A model generated the notes under the pieces. The model was not told where the DNA came from. It saw nothing but the letters and a program-made list of their open reading frames with translations, and ran no database searches. The position numbers and the translations under genes are program-made. Below, piece after piece: positions 46,573 through 57,176 of a DNA stretch of 64,000 bases. Each line of letters opens with the position of its first letter. Positions within the stretch are counted from its first letter, which is position 1. The DNA is from Bradyrhizobium huanghuaihaiense (lineage in GTDB: Bacteria; Pseudomonadota; Alphaproteobacteria; Rhizobiales; Xanthobacteraceae). The stretch lies in assembly GCF_007830635.1 (NCBI RefSeq), contig NZ_VLLA01000007.1, forward strand, positions 186,001 to 250,000, read 5' to 3'.

Positions 46573-47586
46573 TCAGCCGTTGGAGACCGCGATCAGGTGT
46601 TTCAGCCGCGCGTTCGCCGCGCCGCTGTCGAGCGACTTTGTGCCGATCGCAACGCCCTCCTTGAGGTCCTTGGCACGGCCGGCCACGATCAGTGCGGCGG
46701 CGGCGTTCATCAATGCCACGTCGCGGTAGGGGCTCGGCTTGCCGTTGAGCACGCTTTGCAGCGCGATCGCATTGGCGTCGGCGTCGCCGCCCTTGAGCGC
46801 ACCGGTCTCGCAGCGCGTCAGTCCAGCTTCCTCCGGTGTCACCTCGAAATTGCGGATCTCGCCGTTCTGAAGCGAGGACACGAAGGTCGGGCCGGTGAGG
46901 GTGATCTCGTCGAGACCATCGGAGCCGTGCACGACCCAGGCGGATTCGGCGCCGAGATTCTTGAGCACCTGCGCCAGCGGCTGCACCCATTGCCTGGAGA
47001 ACACGCCGACCATCTGCCGCTTCACGCCGGCAGGGTTCGACAGCGGGCCGAGCAGGTTGAAGATCGTACGGGTCGCGAGCTCAACCCGGGTCGGGCCGAC
47101 GTTCTTCATGGCGGGATGGTGGGCGGGGGCGAACATGAAGCCGATGCCGCATTCGCGCACGCAGCGCCCGACCTGCTCCGGCTTGAGGTCGATCTTCACT
47201 CCGAGCGAAGCCAGGACGTCGGCAGCACCGGAGCGCGACGACAGCGCGCGGTTGCCGTGCTTGGCCACCGGCACACCGGCGCCCGCCACGATGAAGGAGG
47301 CGCAGGTCGATACGTTGACCGAGCCGGAGCCGTCGCCGCCGGTGCCGACGATATCGACCGCGTCGGGCGGTGCCGTCACGGTCAGCATCTTGGAGCGCAT
47401 CGCCGCGACTGCACCGGTGATCTCGTCCACGGTCTCGCCGCGCACCCGCAGCGCCATCAACAGACCGCCCATCTGCGAGGGCGTTGCCTCGCCTGACATC
47501 ATGGCGTCGAAGGCGGATGCGGCTTCGTCACGCGACAGGCTGGCGCCGGTCGCCACTTTTCCAATGATCGATTTCAGGTCGTCCAT
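46573..47586 (-). CDS. trpD: Anthranilate phosphoribosyltransferase
   Basis: TrpD couples anthranilate to PRPP. The protein is 337 aa, the separate type, not fused to a TrpG domain. Visible: GTGGDGSGSVNVSTCASFI (PRPP site), KHGNRALSSRSGAADVLASLG, GFMFAPAHHPAMKNVGPTR and HGSDGLDEITLTG. It follows the PpiD-like gene after 14 bases and precedes trpC by seven, the common alphaproteobacterial trpDC order. No leader peptide or attenuator was found. Confidence 0.96.
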   Translation of the reverse strand: MDDLKSIIGKVATGASLSRDEAASAFDAMMSGEATPSQMGGLLMALRVRGETVDEITGAVAAMRSKMLTVTAPPDAVDIVGTGGDGSGSVNVSTCASFIVAGAGVPVAKHGNRALSSRSGAADVLASLGVKIDLKPEQVGRCVRECGIGFMFAPAHHPAMKNVGPTRVELATRTIFNLLGPLSNPAGVKRQMVGVFSRQWVQPLAQVLKNLGAESAWVVHGSDGLDEITLTGPTFVSSLQNGEIRNFEVTPEEAGLTRCETGALKGGDADANAIALQSVLNGKPSPYRDVALMNAAAALIVAGRAKDLKEGVAIGTKSLDSGAANARLKHLIAVSNG

Positions 47587-47600
47587 CGCGTGCTTTCAAC

Positions 47601-49508
47601 TCACTGGTTCGCGCCGGTCACCTGCGCGAAGGCGGCCTGATTAATGGTGGTCCCGATGTCGGTTTCAAGCTTGTTGACGTAGGAGGCGACCTGCTCCTCG
47701 GTCAGGGCACGGTCGAGGCTGTCCTTCAGCTTCTTGACCGCCTCGGAGGCGGCATCGACCGCGGGGTCGATGATGTCGGTGACGCGGAATACGATCACCT
47801 CGCTGCCGCCGCTCACGGGCGTCTGTCCGACGCCGTCCTTGGCAGTGCGGAACGCGGCCGCCACGACGGTGCCGGGCACGCCGGCGGGCGAGTCGTCGCG
47901 CTTGAAGCCGGTCGCGGTCTCGACCTTGGCGCCGATCGAGGCCGCCTCATCCGCGAGCTTGCCGCCCGCTTCGAGCTTCTTCACCATTTCGGTCGCCTTA
48001 ACCTTCAGCTTGGTCGCGATCTGGTCCTGGCGCCAGCGCGCCTCGACCTGATCGCGGACCTCGTCGAGACTACGGTCGCGCGAAGGCGTGATGGCGAGCA
48101 CGTCGTACCAGACATAACCGCCCTTGAACGAGATCGCGTCGTTGTCGACGCCGACATCGGTGTTGAAGGCCTGCGACACGACGTCGAGGCCCTGCGGGAT
48201 GTTGGCCACCGGCTGGCCGTTCGGGGCGCGGCCGGAGCGATCGACGGCGTCGATGGTCACGGCGGTGAGGCCGAGCTTCTGCGCCGCGTCGATCACGCTG
48301 GAGCCGCCGCCGCGCTCGTCTTCCATCTTGTCGCGGAGGTCGGCGACCTTGACGCGCGCGCGGTCGGCCGCAATCTCGCGCTTGATGTCGCCGGCAAGCT
48401 TCGCGTAGTCGGCCTCATTGCCCGGCTCGATCTTGTCGACCTTGACGATGGAGGTGCCGAGGGCGCCCTGGATCGGCTGGCTGATCTCACCTGCCGGCAG
48501 CGCGAAGGCGGCATTCCCGACCGCGGAGTCGAGCGAGGACTTGGTCACGAGCCCGAGATCGACGTCGGAGGCGCTGAGCCCGCGCTCCTTGCCGAGGTCC
48601 TCGAACGACATTCCGCCGACGAGCCGCTCGCGCGCGGCCTGCGCCTCGGCGACGCTGGGGAACACAAGCTGCTGGATCTGGCGTTTCTCCGGCGTGCCGA
48701 GCCGGTCCTTGCGCTGCTCGAACAGTTTCTTCGCGTCCTCGTCGGAGACCTCGGACCATTTGCCGATCTCTTCCGGCGAGATCACGACGAAGGCGATCTT
48801 GCGATATTCGGGGGCGCGGAACTGAACCTTGTGATCCTCGAAATAGGCGGCCAGCGCCTCGGGCGAGGGCGCGTCGATGGTACCTGCCTGGGCCGCGTCG
48901 AGCCTGACGAACTCGATCGAGCGCTGCTCCTTCTGGAAGCGCGTCAGCACGTCGATCATGGCCTTCGGCGGCTCGAGGCCGGCGCCGATCGTGCCGGTGA
49001 TCTGCCGGCGCAGCGACACCTTGCGCTGCTCGGCGACGTAACGCTGCTCGGTGTAACCGAAATTGCGGATCATGGCCTGGAAGCGGTTCGCATCGAAGTT
49101 GCCGCCGACGCCCTTGAAGTTGGGGTCGTTCATGATGACCTGGCGGATCTGCTCGTCGGACTGGCCGAGTCCGAGCCGGCGTGCCTCTTCGTCGAGGGCG
49201 GCTTCGGCGATCGTCTGCTGTAGCACCTGACGGTCGAGGCCGAAGGCGCGCGCCTGGTCGGGCGTCAGCGGACGGCCGAACTGGCGGCTGATCTGCTGCA
49301 GGCGGTCGGTATAGATCTGCCGGAACTCGTTCAGCGAGATCTCGGTGCGGCCGACCTTGGCCACAGTGGACTGGCCAAAGCCCTTGAAGATGTCGGCGAT
49401 GCCCCAAATGCCGAAACTGACGATCAACACGCCCATCACCACGGCCATAATGGTCTTGCCGAGCCAGTTTGATGAGGCCTTGCGCATTCCTCGAAGCATT
49501 TGGTCCAA
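47601..49508 (-). CDS. ppiD: SurA/PpiD-like peptidylprolyl isomerase
   Basis: Membrane-anchored periplasmic chaperone/PPIase of 635 aa. One N-terminal helix (GKTIMAVVMGVLIVSFGIWGIADIF) is followed by a SurA_N-like helical domain (to about 200), a parvulin-type domain around 245-370, and a long C-terminal chaperone region. PpiD helps outer-membrane proteins leave the Sec translocon. Whether the parvulin domain keeps catalytic residues was not checked. trpD starts 14 bases after its stop. SecG is nearby on the other strand. Confidence 0.85.
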   Translation of the reverse strand: MDQMLRGMRKASSNWLGKTIMAVVMGVLIVSFGIWGIADIFKGFGQSTVAKVGRTEISLNEFRQIYTDRLQQISRQFGRPLTPDQARAFGLDRQVLQQTIAEAALDEEARRLGLGQSDEQIRQVIMNDPNFKGVGGNFDANRFQAMIRNFGYTEQRYVAEQRKVSLRRQITGTIGAGLEPPKAMIDVLTRFQKEQRSIEFVRLDAAQAGTIDAPSPEALAAYFEDHKVQFRAPEYRKIAFVVISPEEIGKWSEVSDEDAKKLFEQRKDRLGTPEKRQIQQLVFPSVAEAQAARERLVGGMSFEDLGKERGLSASDVDLGLVTKSSLDSAVGNAAFALPAGEISQPIQGALGTSIVKVDKIEPGNEADYAKLAGDIKREIAADRARVKVADLRDKMEDERGGGSSVIDAAQKLGLTAVTIDAVDRSGRAPNGQPVANIPQGLDVVSQAFNTDVGVDNDAISFKGGYVWYDVLAITPSRDRSLDEVRDQVEARWRQDQIATKLKVKATEMVKKLEAGGKLADEAASIGAKVETATGFKRDDSPAGVPGTVVAAAFRTAKDGVGQTPVSGGSEVIVFRVTDIIDPAVDAASEAVKKLKDSLDRALTEEQVASYVNKLETDIGTTINQAAFAQVTGANQ

Positions 49509-49754
49509 CTTGTTTGGTCAGGAGGGGAACGGGAGCGCGTCTTAATGCAGATTCCGCAAAAGCGCGTCACCAAATTGATAGATCATCATAAAGTGGCGGC
49601 TTTCCCCCCGCAACCTCAGGTCATGCGACTGCGAGAAGCTGCGGTTAAAAGCCCCAAAGCGTTTTCCGTCAGAAAACGGGTCAGAACAAGAATCTGGAAC
49701 TGCGGCAGGTCCTCTGCTAGCGCATGAACAAACCTCATATCGCTGGAAATTGAC

Positions 49755-50510
49755 ATGACCGACGCCATCCGACCGCTGATCGCCGGCAACTGGAAAATGA
49801 ACGGCCTGAAGGCCCAGGCTGCCGAATTCGACGCCATGCTCAATGGCGCGGCAGATGTGGTCGCCAAGGCCGACCTGCTGGTCTGTCCGCCGGCGACGCT
49901 GGTCGCCGCCTTTGCCGATAAGGCGCGGGGCCAAAAGGTCGCGGTCGGAGCCCAGGATTGCCATCCGAAGAGCTCCGGTGCTCATACCGGCGATATCGCA
50001 GCCGAAATGCTGGCGGATGCAGGGGCGACCGCCATTATCGTCGGCCATTCCGAGCGGCGCGCGGATCACGGCGAGGGTGACGCCCTGGTCAGGCAGAAGG
50101 CCGAAGCGGCCTGGCGGGCAGGGGTGACGGCAATCGTCTGCATCGGCGAGACGCAAGGCCAGCGCGACGCCGGCCAGACCCTGGACATCCTTCGCGGCCA
50201 GCTCCAAGGCTCGCTTCCCGATGCCTCGACCGCGGCCAATCTGGTCGTGGCCTACGAGCCGGTCTGGGCGATCGGCACCGGCCTGACCCCCACGGTCCAG
50301 GATGTCGAGCAGATTCATGGGTTTATCAGGGAGTTCCTGATCTCCCGGTTCAAGGCTGAGGGTGCGAAGATGCGAATCCTCTACGGCGGCTCGGTCAAGC
50401 CCTCCAACGCGGCCGAGCTGATGGCCGTGAAGAACGTCGACGGGGCGCTGGTCGGCGGCGCCAGCCTGAAGGCGGCCGATTTCCTTGCCATTGCCAAGGG
50501 CTGCCCCTAG
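49755..50510 (+). CDS. tpiA: Triosephosphate isomerase
   Basis: Interconverts dihydroxyacetone phosphate and glyceraldehyde 3-phosphate. The protein is 251 aa. Catalytic Lys is in AGNWKMNG, His in IVGHSERRADHG, Glu in AYEPVWAIGTG, and the phosphate loop in LYGGSVKPSN. It is divergent from ppiD with a 246-bp promoter gap, and sits ahead of secG as in many bacteria. A hairpin without a U-tract follows. Confidence 0.97.
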   Translation: MTDAIRPLIAGNWKMNGLKAQAAEFDAMLNGAADVVAKADLLVCPPATLVAAFADKARGQKVAVGAQDCHPKSSGAHTGDIAAEMLADAGATAIIVGHSERRADHGEGDALVRQKAEAAWRAGVTAIVCIGETQGQRDAGQTLDILRGQLQGSLPDASTAANLVVAYEPVWAIGTGLTPTVQDVEQIHGFIREFLISRFKAEGAKMRILYGGSVKPSNAAELMAVKNVDGALVGGASLKAADFLAIAKGCP

Positions 50511-50535
50511 CTAACCCAAAGCTTTGGTTCAGGGC

Positions 50536-50566
50536 CGATCGGGGGTGGCAATGCCCCCTCCGATCG
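50536..50566 (+). terminator. Hairpin after tpiA
   Basis: Arms CGATCGG and CCGATCG plus GGG/CCC extension with one bulged T, about 8-base loop; 25 bases past the stop, no T-run. Confidence 0.5.
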
Positions 50567-50649
50567 TGTAACACCGCGCAACTTCAGGAAAACCCGCGAA
50601 GCGCGATCGGCCGCCGTCAGGCGCCGCCCGCTTGTGACGGAAGGACACT

Positions 50650-51036
50650 ATGCAGACCGTTGTCATCGTCATCCACCTCATGATCGTCGCCGTCATGATC
50701 GGCGCCGTCCTGCTTCAGAAGTCGGAAGGCGGCGGCCTCGGCATGGGCGGCGGCGCGGGCTTCATGTCGAGCCGCGGCACCGCGAACCTCCTGACGCGGA
50801 CCACCGCTATCCTGGCTGCGGGCTTCTTCCTCACCAGCATGTTCCTGTCCTGGCACGCGGGCTACAGCCGCGCGCCGTCGTCGATCATCGGCACGCCCGC
50901 ATCGCAGGGCCAGCCGGCCGGCGGATCGCCGATCACGGCCCCGACTTCGGGCGGCATCTTGGATACGCTGAAGAAGGCCGACGAGCAGCAGCAGGCGCCG
51001 GCCCCGAGCGGCCCGCAGGTACCGCGCTCGCAATAA
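50650..51036 (+). CDS. secG: Preprotein translocase subunit SecG
   Basis: SecG is the small inner-membrane subunit of the SecYEG channel. The protein is 128 aa with two helices (TVVIVIHLMIVAVMIGAVLLQ and AILAAGFFLTSMFL) around the conserved GGGLGMGGGAGF loop. The alanine/proline/glutamine-rich C-terminal tail is longer than in E. coli (110 aa), as usual in alphaproteobacteria. GGAAGGACACT precedes the ATG. Confidence 0.95.
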   Translation: MQTVVIVIHLMIVAVMIGAVLLQKSEGGGLGMGGGAGFMSSRGTANLLTRTTAILAAGFFLTSMFLSWHAGYSRAPSSIIGTPASQGQPAGGSPITAPTSGGILDTLKKADEQQQAPAPSGPQVPRSQ

Positions 51037-51202
51037 AGCAGGGGGGCCATGCAGGGCGGTGGCTACCGTCCTGCATCAACAATCCCCATCAAGGCACTGT
51101 CACCACTCTTCGTTTTGGCTCACCCACAGGCCCGCAAAATCTTTGGGGCGGAATACGAATCGCTTTGGCGAATCGAATTCGAGGGATTAGAGGTTAAGTC
51201 CC

Positions 51203-52834
<1,632 letters not shown>

Positions 52835-52839
52835 CGGCT

Positions 52840-53502
52840 TCAGCGCGCGGCGGAGTAGTCGCGCGCGTGATGCATGGGCGCCAGCGCGACCTGCGTTGAC
52901 GATTCAGGCGCGAGCGATCCCGTGATCAGCTTCATCTGTGGCCGCCGCGTCAGCCGGTAGACGGCGGCGGGCGGCACGTTCAGCAGGGCGCGATCCACGA
53001 GCTTTGCGCGCAGGCCCAGCCGGTCAAGCATGGGCCGCGGGATCGGACAGCTCATGCCATAGGTGAACTGGTAGAAGGCGCCTCCGGGGCGGACATAGCT
53101 GAACGCGCCGCCGAGGATCGAGATCACCTTGCGCCTCGACATGTTGAGCAGTGGCAGGCCGCTCACGACCGCGCCGACGGGGGCGCCGTCATAGAGGCGC
53201 TCGGTCGCAAGCCGGCCGGCGTCCATCCAGAGCACGCGCGATCCGGGAAAGCGCATCTGCAGGAGCTTCATGAAGTCGGAGCCGTATTCGATCAGCGTGA
53301 GGTCCTGCGGACGGACTCCGCGTTTGAGCAGCTTGTAGGTGAACGCGCCGGTGCCGGGACCGAGCTCGAGAATCGGACCCGTCGTTGCACTGATCTCGCG
53401 CGTGATGAGATCGGCGAGCGCCGCACCCGATGGTGCGATCGCGCCGACCCGGCGCGGGGACGACATCCAGGACATGAAAAACGAAAGAAAATCGTTGGGC
53501 AT
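52840..53502 (-). CDS. Phospholipid N-methyltransferase-like SAM enzyme
   Basis: SAM-dependent methyltransferase of 220 aa, resembling the PmtA type that methylates phosphatidylethanolamine towards phosphatidylcholine. SAM motif is ILELGPGTGAFTYKLL near residue 40, with LTLIEYGSDFMKLL; VVSGLPLLNMSRR and FYQFTYG in the middle match PmtA-like proteins. It could be a paralogue of the main pmtA. ATG 53502 has GGAG nearby; the frame extends to 53745 but runs into the histidine kinase. It lies downstream of that kinase on the same strand. Confidence 0.75.
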   Translation of the reverse strand: MPNDFLSFFMSWMSSPRRVGAIAPSGAALADLITREISATTGPILELGPGTGAFTYKLLKRGVRPQDLTLIEYGSDFMKLLQMRFPGSRVLWMDAGRLATERLYDGAPVGAVVSGLPLLNMSRRKVISILGGAFSYVRPGGAFYQFTYGMSCPIPRPMLDRLGLRAKLVDRALLNVPPAAVYRLTRRPQMKLITGSLAPESSTQVALAPMHHARDYSAAR

Positions 53503-53614
53503 GCGCACTCCGGCATCTTGGTTTGCACCTCCTGAGATCAGAGGTGAGACGGATGCAGTGTCACGGGAGCGCATTGCGAGAGCATTGCGCTGTCGAGCGC
53601 GAATGCGAATTGAA

Positions 53615-54991
53615 TCAGCTCTGCCGCACTTCCGGCAGCGTGATCCGGAAACAGGCGCCGCCATCGGGTCCGTCCGCCACCGAGACGTGGCCGCCATGCA
53701 GCTGCACGATCTCGCGCACCATGTTGAGGCCGAGGCCGGCCCCACGATCGAGTGGCGTCAGCCGGTAGAACGGCTCGAAGATCTGCTCGCGCTGGCCGGC
53801 GGGAATGCCGGCGCCTTCGTCGGTGACCTCGATGCTCGCGGGCTTGCTGAGACGAATCCCGATCGTGCCGCGGCGCGGGCCGTGCTGGATCGCATTCTGC
53901 ACGAGGTTGGTGAGCGCGCGCTCCAGCGCTGCCGCATCGCCAATCGTCTCGATCGGTGTCGCCGGCGCATCGAGGGCCAGCTCGTAGCCGGCCGCAATCG
54001 CCAGCGGCGCGAGATCGGCGGCGACGCTTTGCGCAACGGCGACGAGATTGACGCGCGTGAACGGATGGCCGCAGCGGTCGAGCCGCTGAATATCGAGCAA
54101 TTGCTCGGCAAGCGTCGCCAGCCGCGCCGCATCCTCCAGCAGGCGGGTCTTGTCCGGTCCAGGGGCAAGTGACTCCAGCCGCGTGTTCAGGATCGCGATC
54201 GGCGTGCGCAGCTCGTGCGCGGCGTCCGCAACGAAGCGCTTGTGGCGGGCATAGCCCTGATCGAGCCGCGCCAGCGCGTCGTTGATCGCGGTCACCAGCG
54301 GCACGACCTCCAGCGGGATGCGCTCCACCGGGAGCCGCGCGCCGCGCTGATGGATGTCGATGCGCCGCGCCTCGTCCGCTGCGCTATCGAGCCCCCTGAA
54401 GGCGCGCTGCACGATCATCGGCGTCGCAATGAACGTCGCCGTTCCCATCAGCAGCAGGCCGGGCAGGGCGATGCCGAGAAACGCATGCGATGTCGTGAAC
54501 AGCGCCTTGGCGCCGGTCAGACGTCCCTGAGTCGCCGTGATGACCTGCACGTTGCCCGCATCGGTGTCGACACGCTTCAGCCGCGCCGCCGGCTTGCGCG
54601 GATCGTCCTCGAACATCTGCCAGCCGAGCCGCGCCTGGCTGATCTGGTCGAGGCCACCGCCGATCGCAGCGAATTCGGCCGGCACGGCGCCTTCGCTGAG
54701 CGAATGGCCCTGCTTGTCGCGCACCAGGAACCAGAGGTCCGGCGTCTCGCTGCGCAACTGCTGCAGCTCGGCCGTCGGGCGCAAGGCCAGTCCACCTTGC
54801 GCCTCGCGCGTGAGCGCGCGCTGCACGACATCGATGACGCGGTCCTCGTCGCGCTCGGCCAGCACGAGGCCGGAGGCGCAAAGCCCGGCCAGGACGACTG
54901 CAACCAGCGCGACCAGGATCGCGGCCTGAAGCGAGAGCAGGCGCCAGCTCAAGCGCGAGCGCAGGCAATAGGGATCGTCGTGTTTGCTCAT
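53615..54991 (-). CDS. Sensor histidine kinase
   Basis: Inner-membrane sensor kinase of 458 aa (TctE/QseC-like). Helix 1 is at about 20-45, a periplasmic segment follows to 165, helix 2 is at about 170-195, then HAMP-like sequence, HisKA with H259 in ADAAHELRTPIAIL, and HATPase with NLVQNAIQHG, DEGAGIPAGQ and GAGLGLNMVREIV. Stimulus unknown. The response regulator lies ten bases upstream, so they form one operon. Confidence 0.93.
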   Translation of the reverse strand: MSKHDDPYCLRSRLSWRLLSLQAAILVALVAVVLAGLCASGLVLAERDEDRVIDVVQRALTREAQGGLALRPTAELQQLRSETPDLWFLVRDKQGHSLSEGAVPAEFAAIGGGLDQISQARLGWQMFEDDPRKPAARLKRVDTDAGNVQVITATQGRLTGAKALFTTSHAFLGIALPGLLLMGTATFIATPMIVQRAFRGLDSAADEARRIDIHQRGARLPVERIPLEVVPLVTAINDALARLDQGYARHKRFVADAAHELRTPIAILNTRLESLAPGPDKTRLLEDAARLATLAEQLLDIQRLDRCGHPFTRVNLVAVAQSVAADLAPLAIAAGYELALDAPATPIETIGDAAALERALTNLVQNAIQHGPRRGTIGIRLSKPASIEVTDEGAGIPAGQREQIFEPFYRLTPLDRGAGLGLNMVREIVQLHGGHVSVADGPDGGACFRITLPEVRQS

Positions 54992-55001
54992 GTTAGCTTC
55001 T

Positions 55002-55679
55002 TCAAGCTGGCAGCCTCTTGAGGAGATAGCCGACGCCGCGAATGCCGTGGATCTCGATCCCAGCGTCGGCGTCCGCGAGCTTTCGCCGCAGCCGCGAGAT
55101 ATGCGTATCCAGCGCGTTGGACTGGATCTCGTCGTCGAAATTGTAGACCGCCTCTTCGAGCGCCGAGCGCAGCACGGTCCGGCCCATGCGGCGGATCAAG
55201 GCTTCGAGCACCAGCAGCTCGCGGCGGGGCAGCTCGAACGGCTCGCCGCCGATGCTGGCTTCGCGATGGCTGAGGTCGAAGGCGAGGCGGCCGGCACGGA
55301 TGATTTCGGGTGAGAGGCCCGCGGGCCGCCGCAGCACGGCGCGCAGCCGCGCCAGCAGCTCCTCGACCGCAAACGGTTTGGCCAGATAGTCGTCGGCTCC
55401 GCTGTCGAGCCCGGCGATGCGGTCGGCGAGCTCGCCCCGCGCGGTGAGGACGATGATCGGCACACCGTCGGCGCGTGCGCGGAGCTTTGGGATCAAGGTG
55501 AGGCCGTCGCCGTCAGGAAGCTGGCGGTCGAGCAGGACCGCGGCATGGACGTCGGCGGAAATGGCCTCCTCCGCCTCGGCGAGTGTCGGCGCATGGTCCA
55601 CCACCATGTCGTAGCGCTTCAGCGCCGAGGCCAGCGCGCCGGCCATTTCCGCTTCATCCTCGACCAGCAAAATCCGCAT
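55002..55679 (-). CDS. OmpR-family response regulator
   Basis: A 225-aa regulator: receiver domain with acidic pair VEDEA and phosphorylation site D51 in VLLDRQLPDGDG, lysine near 101 in YLAKPF, then a winged helix with ELPRRELLVLEAL and DTHISRLRRKLADAD. It pairs with the kinase ten bases downstream. Promoter should be in 55680-55875, divergent to the NIPSNAP gene. Confidence 0.94.
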   Translation of the reverse strand: MRILLVEDEAEMAGALASALKRYDMVVDHAPTLAEAEEAISADVHAAVLLDRQLPDGDGLTLIPKLRARADGVPIIVLTARGELADRIAGLDSGADDYLAKPFAVEELLARLRAVLRRPAGLSPEIIRAGRLAFDLSHREASIGGEPFELPRRELLVLEALIRRMGRTVLRSALEEAVYNFDDEIQSNALDTHISRLRRKLADADAGIEIHGIRGVGYLLKRLPA

Positions 55680-55875
55680 GTGACAGCCACCTCAACCGCA
55701 ACTGAGCCTTTGTAGCGGCCCGATCATTGCGGCAGCATTGCGGGAGCCTGACGGCGCGCGGTTCGGCAGAAGCTTTCAAGCCATGCGCAGAACGCCACAG
55801 GGCCGGTCGGGCCTGGCTCAAGACACCGTCGGGGCGAGCCGCTATAACCGCCGGACCTGTTCAGGGAGGACATGA

Positions 55876-56202
55876 ATGATCTACGAAATGCGCGTCTATC
55901 GCTGCGTGCCCGGCCGCCTGCCGGCGCTTTTGAAGCGGTTCGAGACGGTGACGCTGAAGTTGTGGGAGAAGCACGGCATCAAGCAAGCCGGGTTCTTCAC
56001 CACGCTGATCGGCGAATCCAACCAGGAGCTGACCTATTTCCTGGCCTGGGATTCGCTTGCCGAGCGCGAGACGAAGTGGGGCAAGTTCATGACCGATCCG
56101 GACTGGATGAAGGCGCGCGCCGAAAGCGAAGCGGATGGCCAGATCGTCGGCAATATCGTCAGCCAGCTCCTGACGCCGACTGCCTTCTCGGCGGTGAAGT
56201 AG
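55876..56202 (+). CDS. NIPSNAP-family protein
   Basis: A 108-aa dimeric alpha+beta-barrel protein: MIYEMRVYRCVPGRLPALL, LWEKHGIKQAGFFTT, and LTYFLAWDSLAERETKW. NIPSNAP proteins have no settled bacterial function; some resemble monooxygenases. GGGAGGA-like sequence stands before the ATG. Monocistronic. Confidence 0.85.
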   Translation: MIYEMRVYRCVPGRLPALLKRFETVTLKLWEKHGIKQAGFFTTLIGESNQELTYFLAWDSLAERETKWGKFMTDPDWMKARAESEADGQIVGNIVSQLLTPTAFSAVK

Positions 56203-56327
56203 GAACCTGCGACGCACGGGCGGCGCCGGGAGCCCCGGCGCAACCCTGATATTCGGATGACCCGGCCCGAATGGGGTTGATCCGACCCTCGCGGCGGCTA
56301 TGGTCGCGCCGAAACGAGGGATTTGCC

Positions 56328-57176
56328 TTGAGCTCTTCGAATTCAGCTGCGCCAGTCGTCACCATCGGCAGGGTCAAATTCGGCAATGATCTGCCGATTG
56401 CGATCATTGCCGGACCCTGCCAGCTCGAAAGCCGCCAGCATGCGCTGGAGGTGGCCTCCGCGCTGAAGGAGATCGCGGCGCGGCTGAACGTCGGCCTCGT
56501 CTACAAGACCTCGTTCGACAAGGCCAACCGTACCAGCGCGTCGGCGGCGCGCGGGCTGGGCTTGGCGCAGTCGCTGCCGATCTTCACCGAAATCCGATCC
56601 TCGCTCGGCCTGCCTGTTCTGACCGACGTGCACGAGGCCACGCAATGCGCCGAGGTGGCGCAGGCCGTGGACATCCTGCAGATCCCGGCCTTCCTGTGCC
56701 GGCAGACCGATCTGCTGCTGGCGGCGGCTGCGACCGGCAAGGTCGTCAACGTCAAGAAGGGACAGTTCCTGGCGCCCTGGGACATGGCCAATGTCGTGAC
56801 CAAGATCACCAGCGCCAACAATCCCAACGTGCTCGTCACCGAGCGCGGTGCCTCCTTCGGCTACAACACGCTGGTCTCCGACATGCGTGCGCTGCCGATC
56901 CTGGCGCGCACCACCGGCGCGCCCGTGATCTTCGACGCCACCCACTCGGTGCAGCAACCGGGCGGGAAGGGCACGTCCTCCGGCGGCGAGCGCGAATTCG
57001 TGCCTGTGCTGGCGCGCGCGGCTGTCGCGGTCGGCGTTGCCGGCGTCTTCATCGAGACCCATCCCGATCCCGATCGTGCGCCCTCCGACGGTCCCAACAT
57101 GGTACCGCTGCGCGAGTTCGAGGGGCTGATCGCCAGGCTGATGGCGTTCGACGCGCTCGCAAAGAACCCGCGCTGA
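56328..57176 (+). CDS. kdsA: 3-deoxy-8-phosphooctulonate synthase (KDO-8-P synthase)
   Basis: KdsA condenses arabinose 5-phosphate with PEP to form KDO-8-P, the precursor of the LPS inner core sugar. The protein is 282 aa (E. coli 284). IAGPCQLESRQHAL, YKTSFDKANRTS, FLCRQTDLL and FDATHSVQQPGG are the family motifs. I propose a TTG start at 56328: GAGGG is eight bases upstream and length matches. The upstream ATG at 56271 would add 19 residues unlike the family. The stop overlaps the next gene by one base. Confidence 0.94.
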   Translation: MSSSNSAAPVVTIGRVKFGNDLPIAIIAGPCQLESRQHALEVASALKEIAARLNVGLVYKTSFDKANRTSASAARGLGLAQSLPIFTEIRSSLGLPVLTDVHEATQCAEVAQAVDILQIPAFLCRQTDLLLAAAATGKVVNVKKGQFLAPWDMANVVTKITSANNPNVLVTERGASFGYNTLVSDMRALPILARTTGAPVIFDATHSVQQPGGKGTSSGGEREFVPVLARAAVAVGVAGVFIETHPDPDRAPSDGPNMVPLREFEGLIARLMAFDALAKNPR

